Notes: a model not told the origin generated them from the sequence alone. A stretch of DNA of 64,000 bases from an uncultured Desulfobacter sp. (GCF_963664415.1 NZ_OY761445.1:248001-312000), one strand, 5' to 3'. Numbered from the stretch's first letter, positions 33,842 through 46,178 are shown. A program made the numbers and translations.

Positions 33842-36721
33842 TCATTTCGCGGCCAAAGAATCTTTCAGTGTCTTGCAAAGACGTTCCATCTCAATTTCAA
33901 GGCCATTGAAAATTGTATCTACCCCATCTAAACTGTTTTTCTTTCCCAGCATTTCCAGCTTAAGGGCCGATTCAAAGACGGGACAGGCACCGAAATTGCC
34001 CACTGAACCCTTAAGAAGGTGAGCCGCTCGGTTCAGCCGGTACGCATTACGTTGGTCGATGGCATTTTTTATTTCCACCATCATATGAGGGGCGTTTTCC
34101 ACGAACAGGTCGGCAATTTCCCGCAGCAGGTCCATGTCACCACCGACACTTGCCACCGACTGTTCTCTGTCGAATACAGCGGACCTTTTTTCATGGGTAT
34201 GGGCGGCAACCGTTTCGGTCAGATAATGAATGGCAGTAAAAAGTGCTTCGGGCTGCAACGGCTTGGCGACGTATCCGTCCATGCCGGCATTGAGGCAAAC
34301 TTCCTGGTCGCTTTTCATGGCATGGGCGGTGAGGGCTATGATGGGAATGTGTTTTCCGGTCCCCTTTTCTTTCTCGCGGATGTGGGCGGTTGTTTCAATC
34401 CCATCCATCTCGGGCATCTGTACGTCCATGAGAATAATATCAAAAGGATGCTCCTGATCTTCCAAGGCCGCAAGGGCTTCGATACCGTTTTGTGCGACAA
34501 CTGCGCTGTGGCCCCGTTTTTCTAACAGGTTTATCACGATTTTTCGGGTAATCACATTATCCCCGGCAAGCAGAACACGCAACGGCCCCATCTCTTTGGA
34601 CCGTGTATGGCGGGTGAGCTGCCGTGCTTTTGCATCTTCGGGAGCGATAGTGCCAAGTACGGTCTTGATGGCATTCAAAAGCGAAGATTGTTTGACTGGT
34701 TTGGTTAAATAAGCCGCGATGCCCTGTTCGCAACAGCGGGAGCCCCCCCGCGTGCCCGAGGAGGTGAGCATCATGATGACACTTCCAGCCCACCCCGGCT
34801 GTTCCTGTAACCGTTTAGACAGCTCGAATCCATCCATGAAAGGCATATTGACATCCAGAAGGAGCAGGCGGTAGGGATCTCCTTTCAATCGGGCTTGTGC
34901 TACCATCCTCAGGGCTGCGTCACCCCCGTCGGCGGTTGCAGGGCGCATACCCCATATCTTCAGCATCTCTTTAAGAATGCGCCGGTTAGCGGCGTTGTCA
35001 TCCACAACCAGTACGGGCAGCGCCTCCAGTTCGGATTGTGCCGCGGGGATCTGGTGTACTGGCGTACCTTTCTGAACACCCAGTCGTACTGTAAAGTGAA
35101 AAACGCTGCCTTTGCCCATCTCGCTTTCCACCCAGATGCGTCCTCCCATCAATTCCACCAAGCGTGCGGATATGGCAAGCCCCAGCCCCGTCCCGCCATG
35201 CTTGCGTGTTTTGGAGGCATCCGCCTGAGTGAAGGAATCGAATATTTTCTGCCGATTATTCGCGTCAATTCCGATTCCGGTGTCAAGGACCGCGAAATGG
35301 AGGAGGATTTCATCGTCTCCAGGTTCATCAACGCCAACCGAGACCACCACTTCCCCTTGGTCCGTGAATTTGATCGCATTTCCCACCAGGTTGACAATAA
35401 TTTGCCGCACACGACCCAGATCGCCGATGACTCCGTCGGGCACCTCGGCGGGGACATGATAGGCCAGTTCCAGACCCTTCTCCTCGGCCCGCTGGGCAAG
35501 GGAGTGCAGGATATCTCCTAAACTGTCCCGCAAATTGAAAGTCACGTTTTCGATATCGAGCTTTTTGACCTCGATCTTGGAGAAATCAAGAATATCGTTG
35601 ATAACGGTCATCAGTGCTTCGGCCGACGACCGGATGGAATGAACGAATTCGTTCTGCTCCCGGGTAAGTTCGGTGTCTACGAGGAGTTCGGCCATGCCGA
35701 TGACACCGTTCATCGGTGTCCGGATTTCATGGCTCATATTGGCCAGAAATTCGCTTTTCAAGCGGTTGGCCGATTCGGCTCGCTCCTTGGCTTCCGCCAG
35801 TTCTATCGTTCGCTCATTCACCAGGTCCTCAAGACGATCCCGGTGCCGCTTTAATTCCTCCTCGGCATTTTTACGGTCGGTGATATCGCGGCCCTCGGGA
35901 ATAAGCAGGACAATTTCGCCCGAATCCCCCGGAACCGGTTTGATGGAAAAATCGATATGGTGCAGGATTCCATCCGCAGCCATATGGCTCACTTCAAAAC
36001 GCACCAACTGTCCGCCTGCGGCATCTTTTATGGCTGATCGCAGCTGTTCCTGCAGCTCCTGGGAATGCTGCCACCAGACGGTTTGCCAGAATGGTCTTCC
36101 CAGAACATCAGCGAGGTCAACACCGGCAAACTCCAAGGCGGTTTTGTTTGCCTCCAACATGGTGCCGTCGGTTTTCATCAATCCGATAAATTGAAACGTC
36201 TGATCAAAAATGGCATGGAATTTTCTTTCACTTTCACGCAAAACAGACTCTGTGCGTTTACGTTCCACGATTTCATTTTGCAGAACAGCTGACTGGGCTT
36301 CGAGTTTGTGATACGAACTCCTTAGCTTTTCCAACGACTGGTTCAGCGCCTTGAATCTGCTGACTGCGGTGCTTTGGGGCTCGCATTTCAGGATGACGGT
36401 GCGAGAGGCCGATCCCTTTTTGGGATTGAGCATGGCCCCCTTAGTACTCGTTACCAGCGTTTGACCGTCTCCCTTCCGCCAGGTCAGCGAGCCCGGAACC
36501 AGGGAGCGGTTTCTCAGACAACGCTTAAGATAACCCGATACTTTCTCCGGAGGATCAGTAAGCAAATCGCTTATTCGTTGACCCTGAAGCGTCGTTTTTT
36601 CCGCGCTGAGCATCCGTAAAGCAGCCGGATTGGCCGCCAGTATCTTTTCATTCGCAGAAACAAGGAATAAGGCTTCCGTCAAGGCAGCGGTTATTGCATG
36701 AAAATAGTCAGTCAACATCAC
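33842..36721 (-). CDS. soluble hybrid histidine kinase PAS-PAS-HK-REC-REC-HPt
   Basis: A 959-aa protein without membrane segments. PAS at about 10-110, coiled coil, PAS at about 165-290 (FHAIFDQTFQFIGLMKTDGT), HisKA with SHEIRTPMNGVIGMAELL, HATPase (NLVGNAIKFTDQG, GGTGLGLAISARL), REC1 (LLLLDVNMPFMDG), REC2 (IILMDVQMPEMDG) and HPt with AHLLKGSVGNFGA. REC2 starts VLLAGDN where AEDN is usual, so one of the two acidic metal ligands is Gly. The start overlaps the MetOD1-like gene by 14 bases; that protein is the likely partner. Confidence 0.9.
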   Translation of the reverse strand: MMLTDYFHAITAALTEALFLVSANEKILAANPAALRMLSAEKTTLQGQRISDLLTDPPEKVSGYLKRCLRNRSLVPGSLTWRKGDGQTLVTSTKGAMLNPKKGSASRTVILKCEPQSTAVSRFKALNQSLEKLRSSYHKLEAQSAVLQNEIVERKRTESVLRESERKFHAIFDQTFQFIGLMKTDGTMLEANKTALEFAGVDLADVLGRPFWQTVWWQHSQELQEQLRSAIKDAAGGQLVRFEVSHMAADGILHHIDFSIKPVPGDSGEIVLLIPEGRDITDRKNAEEELKRHRDRLEDLVNERTIELAEAKERAESANRLKSEFLANMSHEIRTPMNGVIGMAELLVDTELTREQNEFVHSIRSSAEALMTVINDILDFSKIEVKKLDIENVTFNLRDSLGDILHSLAQRAEEKGLELAYHVPAEVPDGVIGDLGRVRQIIVNLVGNAIKFTDQGEVVVSVGVDEPGDDEILLHFAVLDTGIGIDANNRQKIFDSFTQADASKTRKHGGTGLGLAISARLVELMGGRIWVESEMGKGSVFHFTVRLGVQKGTPVHQIPAAQSELEALPVLVVDDNAANRRILKEMLKIWGMRPATADGGDAALRMVAQARLKGDPYRLLLLDVNMPFMDGFELSKRLQEQPGWAGSVIMMLTSSGTRGGSRCCEQGIAAYLTKPVKQSSLLNAIKTVLGTIAPEDAKARQLTRHTRSKEMGPLRVLLAGDNVITRKIVINLLEKRGHSAVVAQNGIEALAALEDQEHPFDIILMDVQMPEMDGIETTAHIREKEKGTGKHIPIIALTAHAMKSDQEVCLNAGMDGYVAKPLQPEALFTAIHYLTETVAAHTHEKRSAVFDREQSVASVGGDMDLLREIADLFVENAPHMMVEIKNAIDQRNAYRLNRAAHLLKGSVGNFGACPVFESALKLEMLGKKNSLDGVDTIFNGLEIEMERLCKTLKDSLAAK

Positions 36722-37247
36722 CCATACTCTGGAAATATTCCCTGCCGACGGAGGCTTTGGACTCCGGGCTCGTCTCCAAATATACGATTATCGAGCATCG
36801 GTCGTCCCGGTTGGCAATGGCCCTATCAATCACGACCTTGGCATAACCAAGATTTTCCGCTGCAATGACGCCGAAAACATTGGAAGTCATCATGCACATT
36901 GACGGTCGATCATATACTTTGTCTTCGAAGGGGCATCTGAAATTTTCCAAGACGATCCTGCCGTCATCCTGGCTCACCAGTGAAAATTTGCCATTAATGC
37001 GGGCCTTTAGGTCCACCAAGACATCTGCCACCTGCTCTCGTGTAAGCGAAGAAACACCAAGTTCCTGTTTGTAAGCGCTGTTGATCCATTCGCCGATGTT
37101 TTGGCCGACAAGACTAATGTAGCCGGAGGTTTCCTCATAGCCGATAATATCCTGGAGTATACCGGACAATTCCCGGATAAGGGACCGGAGAAAAAGATCG
37201 CGCTCCAGTGAAACGTTCAAACTGGAAATTGTTGTTTGACTGTTCAT
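36708..37247 (-). CDS. MetOD1-type (methanogen output domain 1) protein
   Basis: About 179 aa from ATG 37247 (AAGGAAATC upstream); an earlier frame start at 37313 is less likely. The C-terminal part (ENFRCPFEDKVYDRPSMCMM, TSNVFGVIAAENLGYAKVVI) matches the cysteine-containing MetOD1 domain found with signalling proteins in methanogens and anaerobes. The function of the domain is unknown. It is translationally coupled to the hybrid kinase downstream, so it may be its sensor or regulator. Confidence 0.7.
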   Translation of the reverse strand: MNSQTTISSLNVSLERDLFLRSLIRELSGILQDIIGYEETSGYISLVGQNIGEWINSAYKQELGVSSLTREQVADVLVDLKARINGKFSLVSQDDGRIVLENFRCPFEDKVYDRPSMCMMTSNVFGVIAAENLGYAKVVIDRAIANRDDRCSIIVYLETSPESKASVGREYFQSMGDVD

Positions 37248-37824
37248 GACATGATTTCCTTTTTCATTTTTGATAGTAACAGCTATTAAAAACAAATTGC
37301 CGCAGAATGTCAAGGGAGCAGGATGAACGCATAGGCTGCGGGTTTGAACCCCCAGTTCACTGGGAACTTCAGTGCCTGGAGAGGCTGGCTGTTATGGCTT
37401 TCTACGAATGTGACAGACAGGGCCGTCAGATTCCTAAATTCCGGTACTTGATGAATGGTAGTGAGCTTTTTCAAATTGATCTTGACAGGATCAGACCTCG
37501 CCTGATACAAGCAAAACATAGTGTGCTTGTATCAGGCGAGGAGTATATTTTTTAACTTTTGGGATTTTCGATACTTTCTTCAGCAAAAAGCAAGTTCTTA
37601 TGCCGTATCCCGCAAAGGGTCATCGTCGCCGAACCCAATGCTTATAAAGCATGGCCAATTTCGGACGAGTGATGACATTTTGTTCCCATGATGTAAGTGA
37701 ATGCAGGACATGATTGGTTGTCTCCTTTGCCCTGTTATTGGCTGTTCGTAATGGCCTGCACCGGGAGCTGTTCGTTCATCTGGTGGAGGAGATGGAACGC
37801 CTGAAAAGGAGACTTTTCTTAACC
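37248..37824. other. divergent intergenic region containing a strong hairpin
   Basis: No convincing gene; an 82-codon frame at 37307-37555 has no recognisable features. It should contain the promoters of the MetOD1-kinase operon (minus) and the split kinase (plus). See the hairpin at 37496-37541. Confidence 0.4.
37496..37541. repeat. 17-bp perfect inverted repeat (hairpin)
   Basis: CCTCGCCTGATACAAGC and its exact complement are separated by 12 bases. On the plus strand six T follow about 5 bases later, so it may be a terminator for a plus-strand transcript, but no plus-strand gene precedes it. It may be a relic of a removed gene or an element end. Confidence 0.7.
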
Positions 37825-38276
37825 ATGAAAAAAGAAGATTATCGCCTTTTAATGAAATATTCGCCGGATACGATTTGGACGATGGATCTGTCCGGGCGGC
37901 TAACCTATGCAAGTCCTTCGGTCGAAACCTTAACCGGATATTCCCTGGAAGAGATCAGGAAAATCATCTTGGAAAAGATCATGACGAAGGAATCGGTCCG
38001 GATCGTTCGGGATGTTGTCCTGCGAATCAGGGGGGGGAGTGCCGGGGAAGAGCACATCGAGACTGAGATTCTCGCACTGGAATTTCTGCGAAAAGACGGC
38101 TCCCGGGTTTGGGGGGAAACCAGGATTAGCGGGATTCTTGACGAAACAAAGCGGCTCGTCAGTATCCTATGCTCGACTCGCGACATCACTAAACGAAAGC
38201 GAATGGAAAATCAGCTTCTCAGGGACAGGGATGAACTGCAGACCCTGCTGGGGTTTTACCGTAGTGCCGATACCCG
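37825..38276 (+). pseudogene. 5' part of a hybrid histidine kinase split by an IS1-type element
   Basis: PAS domain (LLMKYSPDTIWTMDLSGRLT, GYSLEEIRK, SILCSTRDITKRKRMENQLL) beginning MKKEDYRLLM; the frame is open back to 37714. It runs TLLGFYRSADTR and is then interrupted at the target duplication. Joined to 39437 onward the frame continues RLKDIEAFIIEE. As it stands, the transcript encodes a kinase-less PAS peptide. Confidence 0.85.
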
Positions 38277-39436
38277 GCACTGGGCCTCTAACATTCGGAT
38301 AATCAGGGCATCTTGTTCAAAGCGCCAGTTTAACTTGTTGGTTTATGCCGCTCTCTGCATGGATAAGATACCTTCGAGAGAAAGCGGTTTTGCTAATATT
38401 CCCAAAGCAACAGCGGGTACCTCTCTTGTCGTCCAATGCGGACGGACATAGTTGTGAATTATTTGATGAACATCCAGTGTTCTTTGTAAGCCCTTTACCG
38501 TTTTTGCATAAGTGTTTGTTTTCCTCCTGAAAGTACTATTCTTTCGCCTGATTGCAGCGTTTTGAGCCTCAAGGTGGTTGGCATGGATTTCGGATTCCTT
38601 TAAATTTTGATCCGTATCAAGATGTTCTCGCTGTGGAGCTTGGTATTTTGGGCGTTTACGGCCTTTTTTGTGTTTTTGATCCCCTTTGTTTTTAACACGA
38701 ACTTTGACTCCTTTAGGAAGAACTCTGGGAGGACGCCCCTTTTTGCCGGTTTGAAAAACCTCGGAACATAATTCGAAAAGCATATTACCATATCGTCTTT
38801 CACCATCTGAAAAAAACGATAAATCATCTGTATGATCGATATACCCGCATACGGTTTTCATAACTGATTTGAATAATGATGTATCTTTTTTCCCACATCG
38901 TTGGTCGACAATAAATCGACTGGCTCTTTCCATAATGACCGCTGTCCAGCCTTCGGATTCCGATGGCATTGTTCGTTTACCGACAATGGTGTAGAGCTCA
39001 TCTCCTTCAAATGTCAGGGATATAAATTCATGACAAAAACCATATAGCAACAATGTGGCTTTCTGGTCGGCAAATCTATTTTCCCATAGTGCAATGGTAC
39101 TTTTGTTTGATCTCAATACCCTGCCGGTTGCTCGAAGCCCAAGGCCTTCACCGCGAAGTCTCAATGCAGATGCAACCTTGCTGATTGGCGTTTTAATATT
39201 ATTCATGGCTGTATTGTGGGTTTCCGAAAACAAGCGTTCACAACGCCTACAGATATACAGTTTCCGGATTCCATTGTGTATGGTCGGATAATGTTTAAAA
39301 ACCGATGTGTCAGATGAGCAGCAGTATGGGCATTGGAGTGGGGTAGTTTTTTTCATAACCGCTGTTAATCACATCATTCATATAATATCAATCCTCATTC
39401 AAAAGGAAAGTGCGTTCAACGGTTCAGGCCCAGTGC
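38277..39436 (-). mobile_element. complete IS1-family element, about 1160 bp
   Basis: Ends GCACTGGGCCTCTAAC (left) and GTTCAGGCCCAGTGC (right) are inverted repeats of about 10 perfect bases. CCGATACCCG is duplicated at 38267-38276 and 39437-39446 (10-11 bp; the exact boundary is ambiguous by one base). The insertion splits a hybrid kinase in frame. Confidence 0.88.
38343..39356 (-). CDS. IS1-family transposase (long, single-ORF type)
   Basis: A 337-aa protein. The N-terminal zinc ribbon CPYCCSSDTSVF ... CRRCERLF is followed by a helix-turn-helix (GLGLRATGRVLRSNKSTIAL), then the DDE core: FEGDELYTIVGKR, LSFFSDGERRYGN and the C-terminal HLEAQNAAIRRKNSTFRRKT with VHQIIHNYVRPH. This is the single-frame IS1 type, without the InsA/InsB' frameshift. 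Confidence 0.85.
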   Translation of the reverse strand: MKKTTPLQCPYCCSSDTSVFKHYPTIHNGIRKLYICRRCERLFSETHNTAMNNIKTPISKVASALRLRGEGLGLRATGRVLRSNKSTIALWENRFADQKATLLLYGFCHEFISLTFEGDELYTIVGKRTMPSESEGWTAVIMERASRFIVDQRCGKKDTSLFKSVMKTVCGYIDHTDDLSFFSDGERRYGNMLFELCSEVFQTGKKGRPPRVLPKGVKVRVKNKGDQKHKKGRKRPKYQAPQREHLDTDQNLKESEIHANHLEAQNAAIRRKNSTFRRKTNTYAKTVKGLQRTLDVHQIIHNYVRPHWTTREVPAVALGILAKPLSLEGILSMQRAA

Positions 39437-41899
<2,463 letters not shown>

Positions 41900-41925
<26 letters not shown>

Positions 41926-42829
41926 CCCGGTTTCCCGGCGCCTTCTCGAAGCCAAGCTGCACAAGTGGGGGTACGATGTGGTCGTCACCTGCAATGGCGA
42001 CGAGGCATGGGAAGCATTCCGGGCCGAAAACGCTCCGAGGCTCGCTATCCTTGACTGGATGATGCCCGGAGTGGATGGCGTTGAGATCTGCAGAAGGATG
42101 AGAAGAAAAGCCAAAGGACTATACACCTACATCATCCTGCTGACAGCGCTGTATCAGGATGAGGATATTGTTACCGGTATGGAGGCCGGAGCCGACGACT
42201 ACATCACCAAGCCGTTCAAGGCGAACGAGCTGAGGGTGCGCCTCAGAGCAGGACGGCGTATCATCGAGCTTCAGAAAGAGTTGATAGAGGCACGTGATGC
42301 GCTCAGGGAGAAAGCCACTCACGACTCCCTCACCGGCCTGTGGAACCATGAAGAGATTATCCGCATCCTGAGAGGACAGTTGTCCAGGGCTGAACGGGAA
42401 AGGGGGGAGGTGAGCATAATCATGGCTGACCTGGACCATTTTAAGAAGGTCAACGATATTCATGGCCATATGGCGGGCGACTCGGTGCTCCGCCTTACCG
42501 CCAGTAGGATGCTTTCCCTGATGCGGGATTACGATTATATCGGCCGCTATGGAGGCGAGGAATTTCTGGTCATCCTTCCCGGCTGTGACAAGGTGCAGGC
42601 CGGGAAGATTGCCGAAAGACTCTGCCAAGTCATAGGAAACGAGAATATGGACATACCGGAAGGAATGATCCCTGTTACTATAAGCCTCGGAGTAGCGACC
42701 ACCTGCAAAGGACAAAACTGTAATGCAAACTCACTTGTCCAGGCCGCGGACATAGCCCTTTACAGAGCCAAGGAGAATGGGCGCAACCGGGTGGAGATGG
42801 CTGGGGAGGAAGACAAAAAGCATGGGTGA
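41900..42829 (+). CDS. REC-GGDEF diguanylate cyclase
   Basis: A 309-aa response regulator. Receiver at 1-120 (MKILIAEDDPVSRR, LAILDWMMPGVDGVEICRR) and GGDEF domain at about 140-300 with the active GGEEF variant (RYGGEEFLVILPG). Start 41900 lies inside the kinase 3' end (26-base overlap), so it was co-translated with the kinase and is its likely target for c-di-GMP synthesis. No RxxD inhibitory site was identified with confidence. Confidence 0.92.
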
Positions 42830-42834
42830 ACGAT

Positions 42835-43035
42835 TCATTTTTCAGACAAGCTCTCTTCCAGTATAGCAAGCCCCTTATCAAGCTGTTCATCTGTGATTAC
42901 CAAGGGCATCAGGGTCCGGATAACATTACCAGCGTTTCCGCAAGATTTCGCCCAGTTCCTTGGAGCGCTGGATGAGATTATCCTCAAAAAGAATCTCCAG
43001 GACGGACAAGGCCGCCTGGCAGGACAGAGGCAAAA
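42835..43035 (-). pseudogene. fragments of a class-III aminotransferase (GabT-like)
   Basis: Two pieces in different frames: LSCQAALSVLEILFEDNLIQ ... LGEILRKR, then CGNAGNVIRTLMPLVITDEQ ... ILEESLSEK to a stop. Both match the C-terminal part of 4-aminobutyrate aminotransferases; the section between them and the whole catalytic domain are gone. Confidence 0.8.
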
Positions 43036-43139
43036 GGACAGTCGGTATCATAAATCTCCAAAGCAAATATGAAAACTCTCAAATTTAAGCTGATTTTAGG
43101 CGCACCTCACCCGAAACGAAACCCCGCGTACAGTGAAAA

Positions 43140-43867
43140 TCAATTCCAATACTCAACTGCCGGGATCCGGGAGACTGAAAAGTCATATTCATAAATTTTT
43201 TGAATTAACCTGGCCCAATTCTGCCTTGCTTCTTTTGAAGACATCTTATTTTGCATAATTGTCGGGATTGTGTTATCAGTTTCCGCCTTCTTTCTCATCC
43301 CCCTGGACTTGTTAGAAAAGTAACCATAGTAACGAACGGTATGCTCGTATCTTCCTGGAATATGCGTCACCAATCTGGCAAGCCAATCCAAAGCATTAAA
43401 CATCTTTTGGGATTTTCCGTCTTTGGCGGTATAAATGATTTTAGCGACGCCATCATCAGATTTTTCGGCCGGAAGAGAGAATCGTGAGAGGACCTCAGCA
43501 CCTGTTGATATTGGAAAATTGAGGACAGACCGACAGAACGTGCGAACGGTTTCACGGCTATTGCCTTGAATTCCGCTTATCTCTGCAATGAGGGCGCTCA
43601 GGCGGGGTCCATAACCGGTTTGATGTTCTGAAGGAATCTCTGCCTTGACAACTTTGCCGCATTTTGAACAGACGCCTTTATGAAGGATGAAATGAAGTAC
43701 ATCCATCTTAATTATAGGCAATTCTATTACTTGATGGGTATGAAATGCCTTAAGGCTATCAGGGATGACATCGGAACAACCACCTCTTCCAACTGGATAA
43801 TATATCGTTGAACCGGCTCTGGGGTGGCTTGAAATTCTTCATCGGTAAAAGGTCTTTTAATCTCCAT
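43140..43867 (-). pseudogene. chimera of IS66-type and IS91-type transposase remnants
   Basis: Reading the minus strand: an IS66 N-terminal start at 43867 (MEIKRPFTDEEF), a frame change, the IS66 zinc region (HKGVCSKCGKVVKAEIPSEH, GYGPRLSALIAEISG), then near 43500 a switch to IS91 sequence (MFNALDWLARLVTHIPGRYE, VRYYGYFSNKSRGMRKKAET, ARLIQKIYEYDF) with an internal deletion joining directly to the extreme C-terminus. A record of nested insertions. Confidence 0.82.
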
Positions 43868-43992
43868 GAAATTGAAGATAGCATAATAAAAAACAAAAAT
43901 CTAGATTTTTTAATTATTTCAATATGTTGTATTTTTACTGTGAATTCAGTATGTTGAGTAGGAGTAAATACCCCCGTGAATAAATACTAAAA

Positions 43993-44027
43993 ATTTAAGG
44001 CCGGGGGGCTTGATCTGGCCCCCCGGC
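43993..44027 (-). terminator. rho-independent terminator of the small unknown gene
   Basis: A perfect 10-bp GC stem (GCCGGGGGGC/GCCCCCCGGC, 8-base loop). On the minus strand it is followed by CTTAAATTTTTAG. It lies 38 bases after the stop of the interrupted unknown gene at 44065. Confidence 0.75.
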
Positions 44028-44064
44028 GTAAGCGGCAACGGATCCTGTGGGCGAATCTTCTTTG

Positions 44065-44311
44065 TTAATACGAACCTTCATTGCTTTTACACCCTGCTTC
44101 TTCCTCATCTATTTGACGGGTATACTCAGCGATCTCCTCCAAATGTACTATCATCTGCTTTAAAGAACGGATTACGGCTTCTTCGCCATGATCTAATGAC
44201 ATCCGACGCGTAATTTTTTCTAAAAGCACTTCATACCCCTTGATGCCGCCACCCATTGACTCTGAACTTGTGGCGTGGATTGCAAGGTCGATAACCGTAG
44301 ACACTTCGCTC
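44065..44311 (-). pseudogene. 3' part of an unknown gene split by an ISKra4-type element
   Basis: Encodes SEVSTVIDLAIHATSSESMG and a helical, acidic C-terminus ending IDEEEAGCKSNEGSY. Joined to 45839-46127 across the 8-bp duplication it continues MNKSEVSTVIDLA in frame, giving about 175 aa. No family is recognised. The present frame extends into the IS to 44388, so an IS-derived start could express this part alone. Confidence 0.7.
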
Positions 44312-45838
44312 GGGCGCATTCCCATTTTCACGGTTATGCAGCTAACAATGAGATATGTGAATTGGCCATTTGTTTCAGACAGTTCCATCGTCCCGATTTA
44401 TAGTATGAGCGCAGCATGAGCATTTTCTCCGCATTTTCTTTATACCAAAAAATGCAGGGACCCTTGAGTCTCAAATTGACAACTCTTCGAATCGAACTTT
44501 CAATCGCACCACTGCCAATCGGCAAATTCAATGCCTTTACCGTTGGGAAAGCAAGACGGTGCCTATTACGTACAAAATAATCCCGTTCTGTCTTTATGGC
44601 TTTGCTGTTCCGGCCTCGACAAAGAGCCTGTACTTCTTGTACGACCGTTGCCGATTCACCTTTTAGCAAAAACCGTCGCTGTTTTGAGACCCAGGCTTTA
44701 CGTTTTTTGGCTGACCAGTTTTTTCGTAATCCTGCAACCTTTCCCAGATGCTCTACTGCATGATAAAAATCAAGGAGTTCATGCACACTCTCCGGATTCA
44801 ACCCCAGTGCCTTGATCAGACCAGGGACTCGATTCCATATCCAATGAGCCCCGTCCGCAACAAACAACACCTTGTCTGCTTTTTGGATGCAAAGAGACTT
44901 CAAATAGCCCTTCAGCAGCAGAAACAAGCCATCAGGCCCATTAAAACCGCCATCAATAAATGGGGCAAAGCTTTTTTCCTGTTTCCCATGGGCATCGACG
45001 ACATAAATAATCAACAGCTTGGGTTCTCTCCAGGCCCCATGATATCTGGTTCTTCCTTTGGCTGTCCGGGGACCTCGCTTTTTTTCCCGCAATCGAGTCC
45101 GGCCACCATCGGTGCTTATGACAACCCGACGACCTTGAAGGTTGTCCTCTTCATTTAAGGGGAGCAGACCCATTTGCTGTACCACCCGTGCTCGTTCTGC
45201 GTAGCGGTAGGCCAGTTTCCGGATCACCTTAACATCCAGGATAGTGCCATGATCACAAAGGACCTGACGTACTTCCTCAAATGAGCTCAGTAACGCGGAC
45301 CAGGCGCTGACCATCGCCGCCAAGATTGGTGTACATCGATCATGAATCCCGAGCAAAGCCAAAGCAGCATACAAGCCCTTATATCTTTTGCCATTTCGAC
45401 GGTCACAGGCTCTTCGATAGTATCGAACATGGATTGGGATCGTGCAACCTGAGCTGGTTTGAATTTGAACTGTCTCAAACCCTTCACTTTTCATTCGGCC
45501 AGGCCAGCTACGCACCAACTCTCTTTCTTGTTCGTTATGCTCCGGAGAGTTTATACTGGTTTGGACTTTTTTTTTTAGCATCAACGCGGCTAAACGATTG
45601 GTATAGCTTAAAATTTCTTGTTCAACCTGAATGAGTTCTTCCGGACTGCGAATTAGCCGTTTCTCTTTGTCCAGCTGTTTCAATAATTCATATATTTCTT
45701 CTACCGTTTCGCAGGATTCAGCCTTTTTGAGTTTCATACTATTTTCTTCCTCATCAGTTGATAATCGAGGGGAAGCATAACTTCTTTTTGCTAAAGAGGA
45801 TAGTCCGTTTTAAAAACCGGGAAAATGGGAATGCGCCC
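44312..45838 (-). mobile_element. complete ISKra4-family element, 1527 bp
   Basis: Inverted repeats of 24 bases with one mismatch at 44312-44335 and 45815-45838 (starting GGGCGCATTCCCATTTTC) and an 8-bp target duplication CTTCGCTC (44304-44311 and 45839-45846). A fragment of a related copy lies at 23092-23268. Confidence 0.93.
44334..45737 (-). CDS. ISKra4-family transposase
   Basis: A 467-aa DDE-type protein starting MKLKKAESCETVEEIYELLK. Likely catalytic acids: RVVISTDGGRTRLREKKRGP (first Asp), DKVLFVADGAHWIWNRVPGL (second Asp) and a C-terminal PIGSGAIESSIRRVVNLRLK (Glu). The IGSGAIES motif is characteristic of the group. The stop lies in the left inverted repeat. No frameshift is seen. 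Confidence 0.88.
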   Translation of the reverse strand: MKLKKAESCETVEEIYELLKQLDKEKRLIRSPEELIQVEQEILSYTNRLAALMLKKKVQTSINSPEHNEQERELVRSWPGRMKSEGFETVQIQTSSGCTIPIHVRYYRRACDRRNGKRYKGLYAALALLGIHDRCTPILAAMVSAWSALLSSFEEVRQVLCDHGTILDVKVIRKLAYRYAERARVVQQMGLLPLNEEDNLQGRRVVISTDGGRTRLREKKRGPRTAKGRTRYHGAWREPKLLIIYVVDAHGKQEKSFAPFIDGGFNGPDGLFLLLKGYLKSLCIQKADKVLFVADGAHWIWNRVPGLIKALGLNPESVHELLDFYHAVEHLGKVAGLRKNWSAKKRKAWVSKQRRFLLKGESATVVQEVQALCRGRNSKAIKTERDYFVRNRHRLAFPTVKALNLPIGSGAIESSIRRVVNLRLKGPCIFWYKENAEKMLMLRSYYKSGRWNCLKQMANSHISLLAA

Positions 45839-46127
45839 CTTCGCTCTTATTCATCCGGTCGGGATAAGGGGTATTCTGATTTATCTTTAAATCATTAAAA
45901 AAGGCCATGATGTTGGGGTAAAAATCGTCTTGCATCGTGAATCCTCCTGTGAAATAGGGTGGTACGTCAATAATTTCTTTTCCAGTGAAAAGGTCCAACT
46001 GCTTTTTACTGGCCACTTTATTATCAAGCTCTTTCTCATCTTTATATATATAACGGAATATCAAGATCGTAGGATTATGTAAAGCCATAGAATTTTTGAA
46101 TAGCTCTTTAGTCGCGGGATTCAGCAT
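45839..46127 (-). pseudogene. 5' part of the split unknown gene
   Basis: ATG 46127 with AAAGG upstream. Encodes 96 residues: MLNPATKELFKNSMALHNPT, a segment with ASKKQLDLFTGKEIIDVPPY, and DDFYPNIMAFFNDLKINQNT, up to NKSE at the insertion site. Mostly hydrophilic, no signal peptide. The function is unknown; the KKQLDLFTG stretch resembles linker peptides in other proteins but is not diagnostic. Confidence 0.65.
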
Positions 46128-46178
46128 TACCTTTTATAAATAGTTTTGGGTCAATTCTGTCCATTAATTTTATCCTGA

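Noticed and set aside
37307..37555. 82-codon plus-strand frame containing the hairpin
   Set aside because: No ribosome binding site or homology, and it runs through a perfect inverted repeat.
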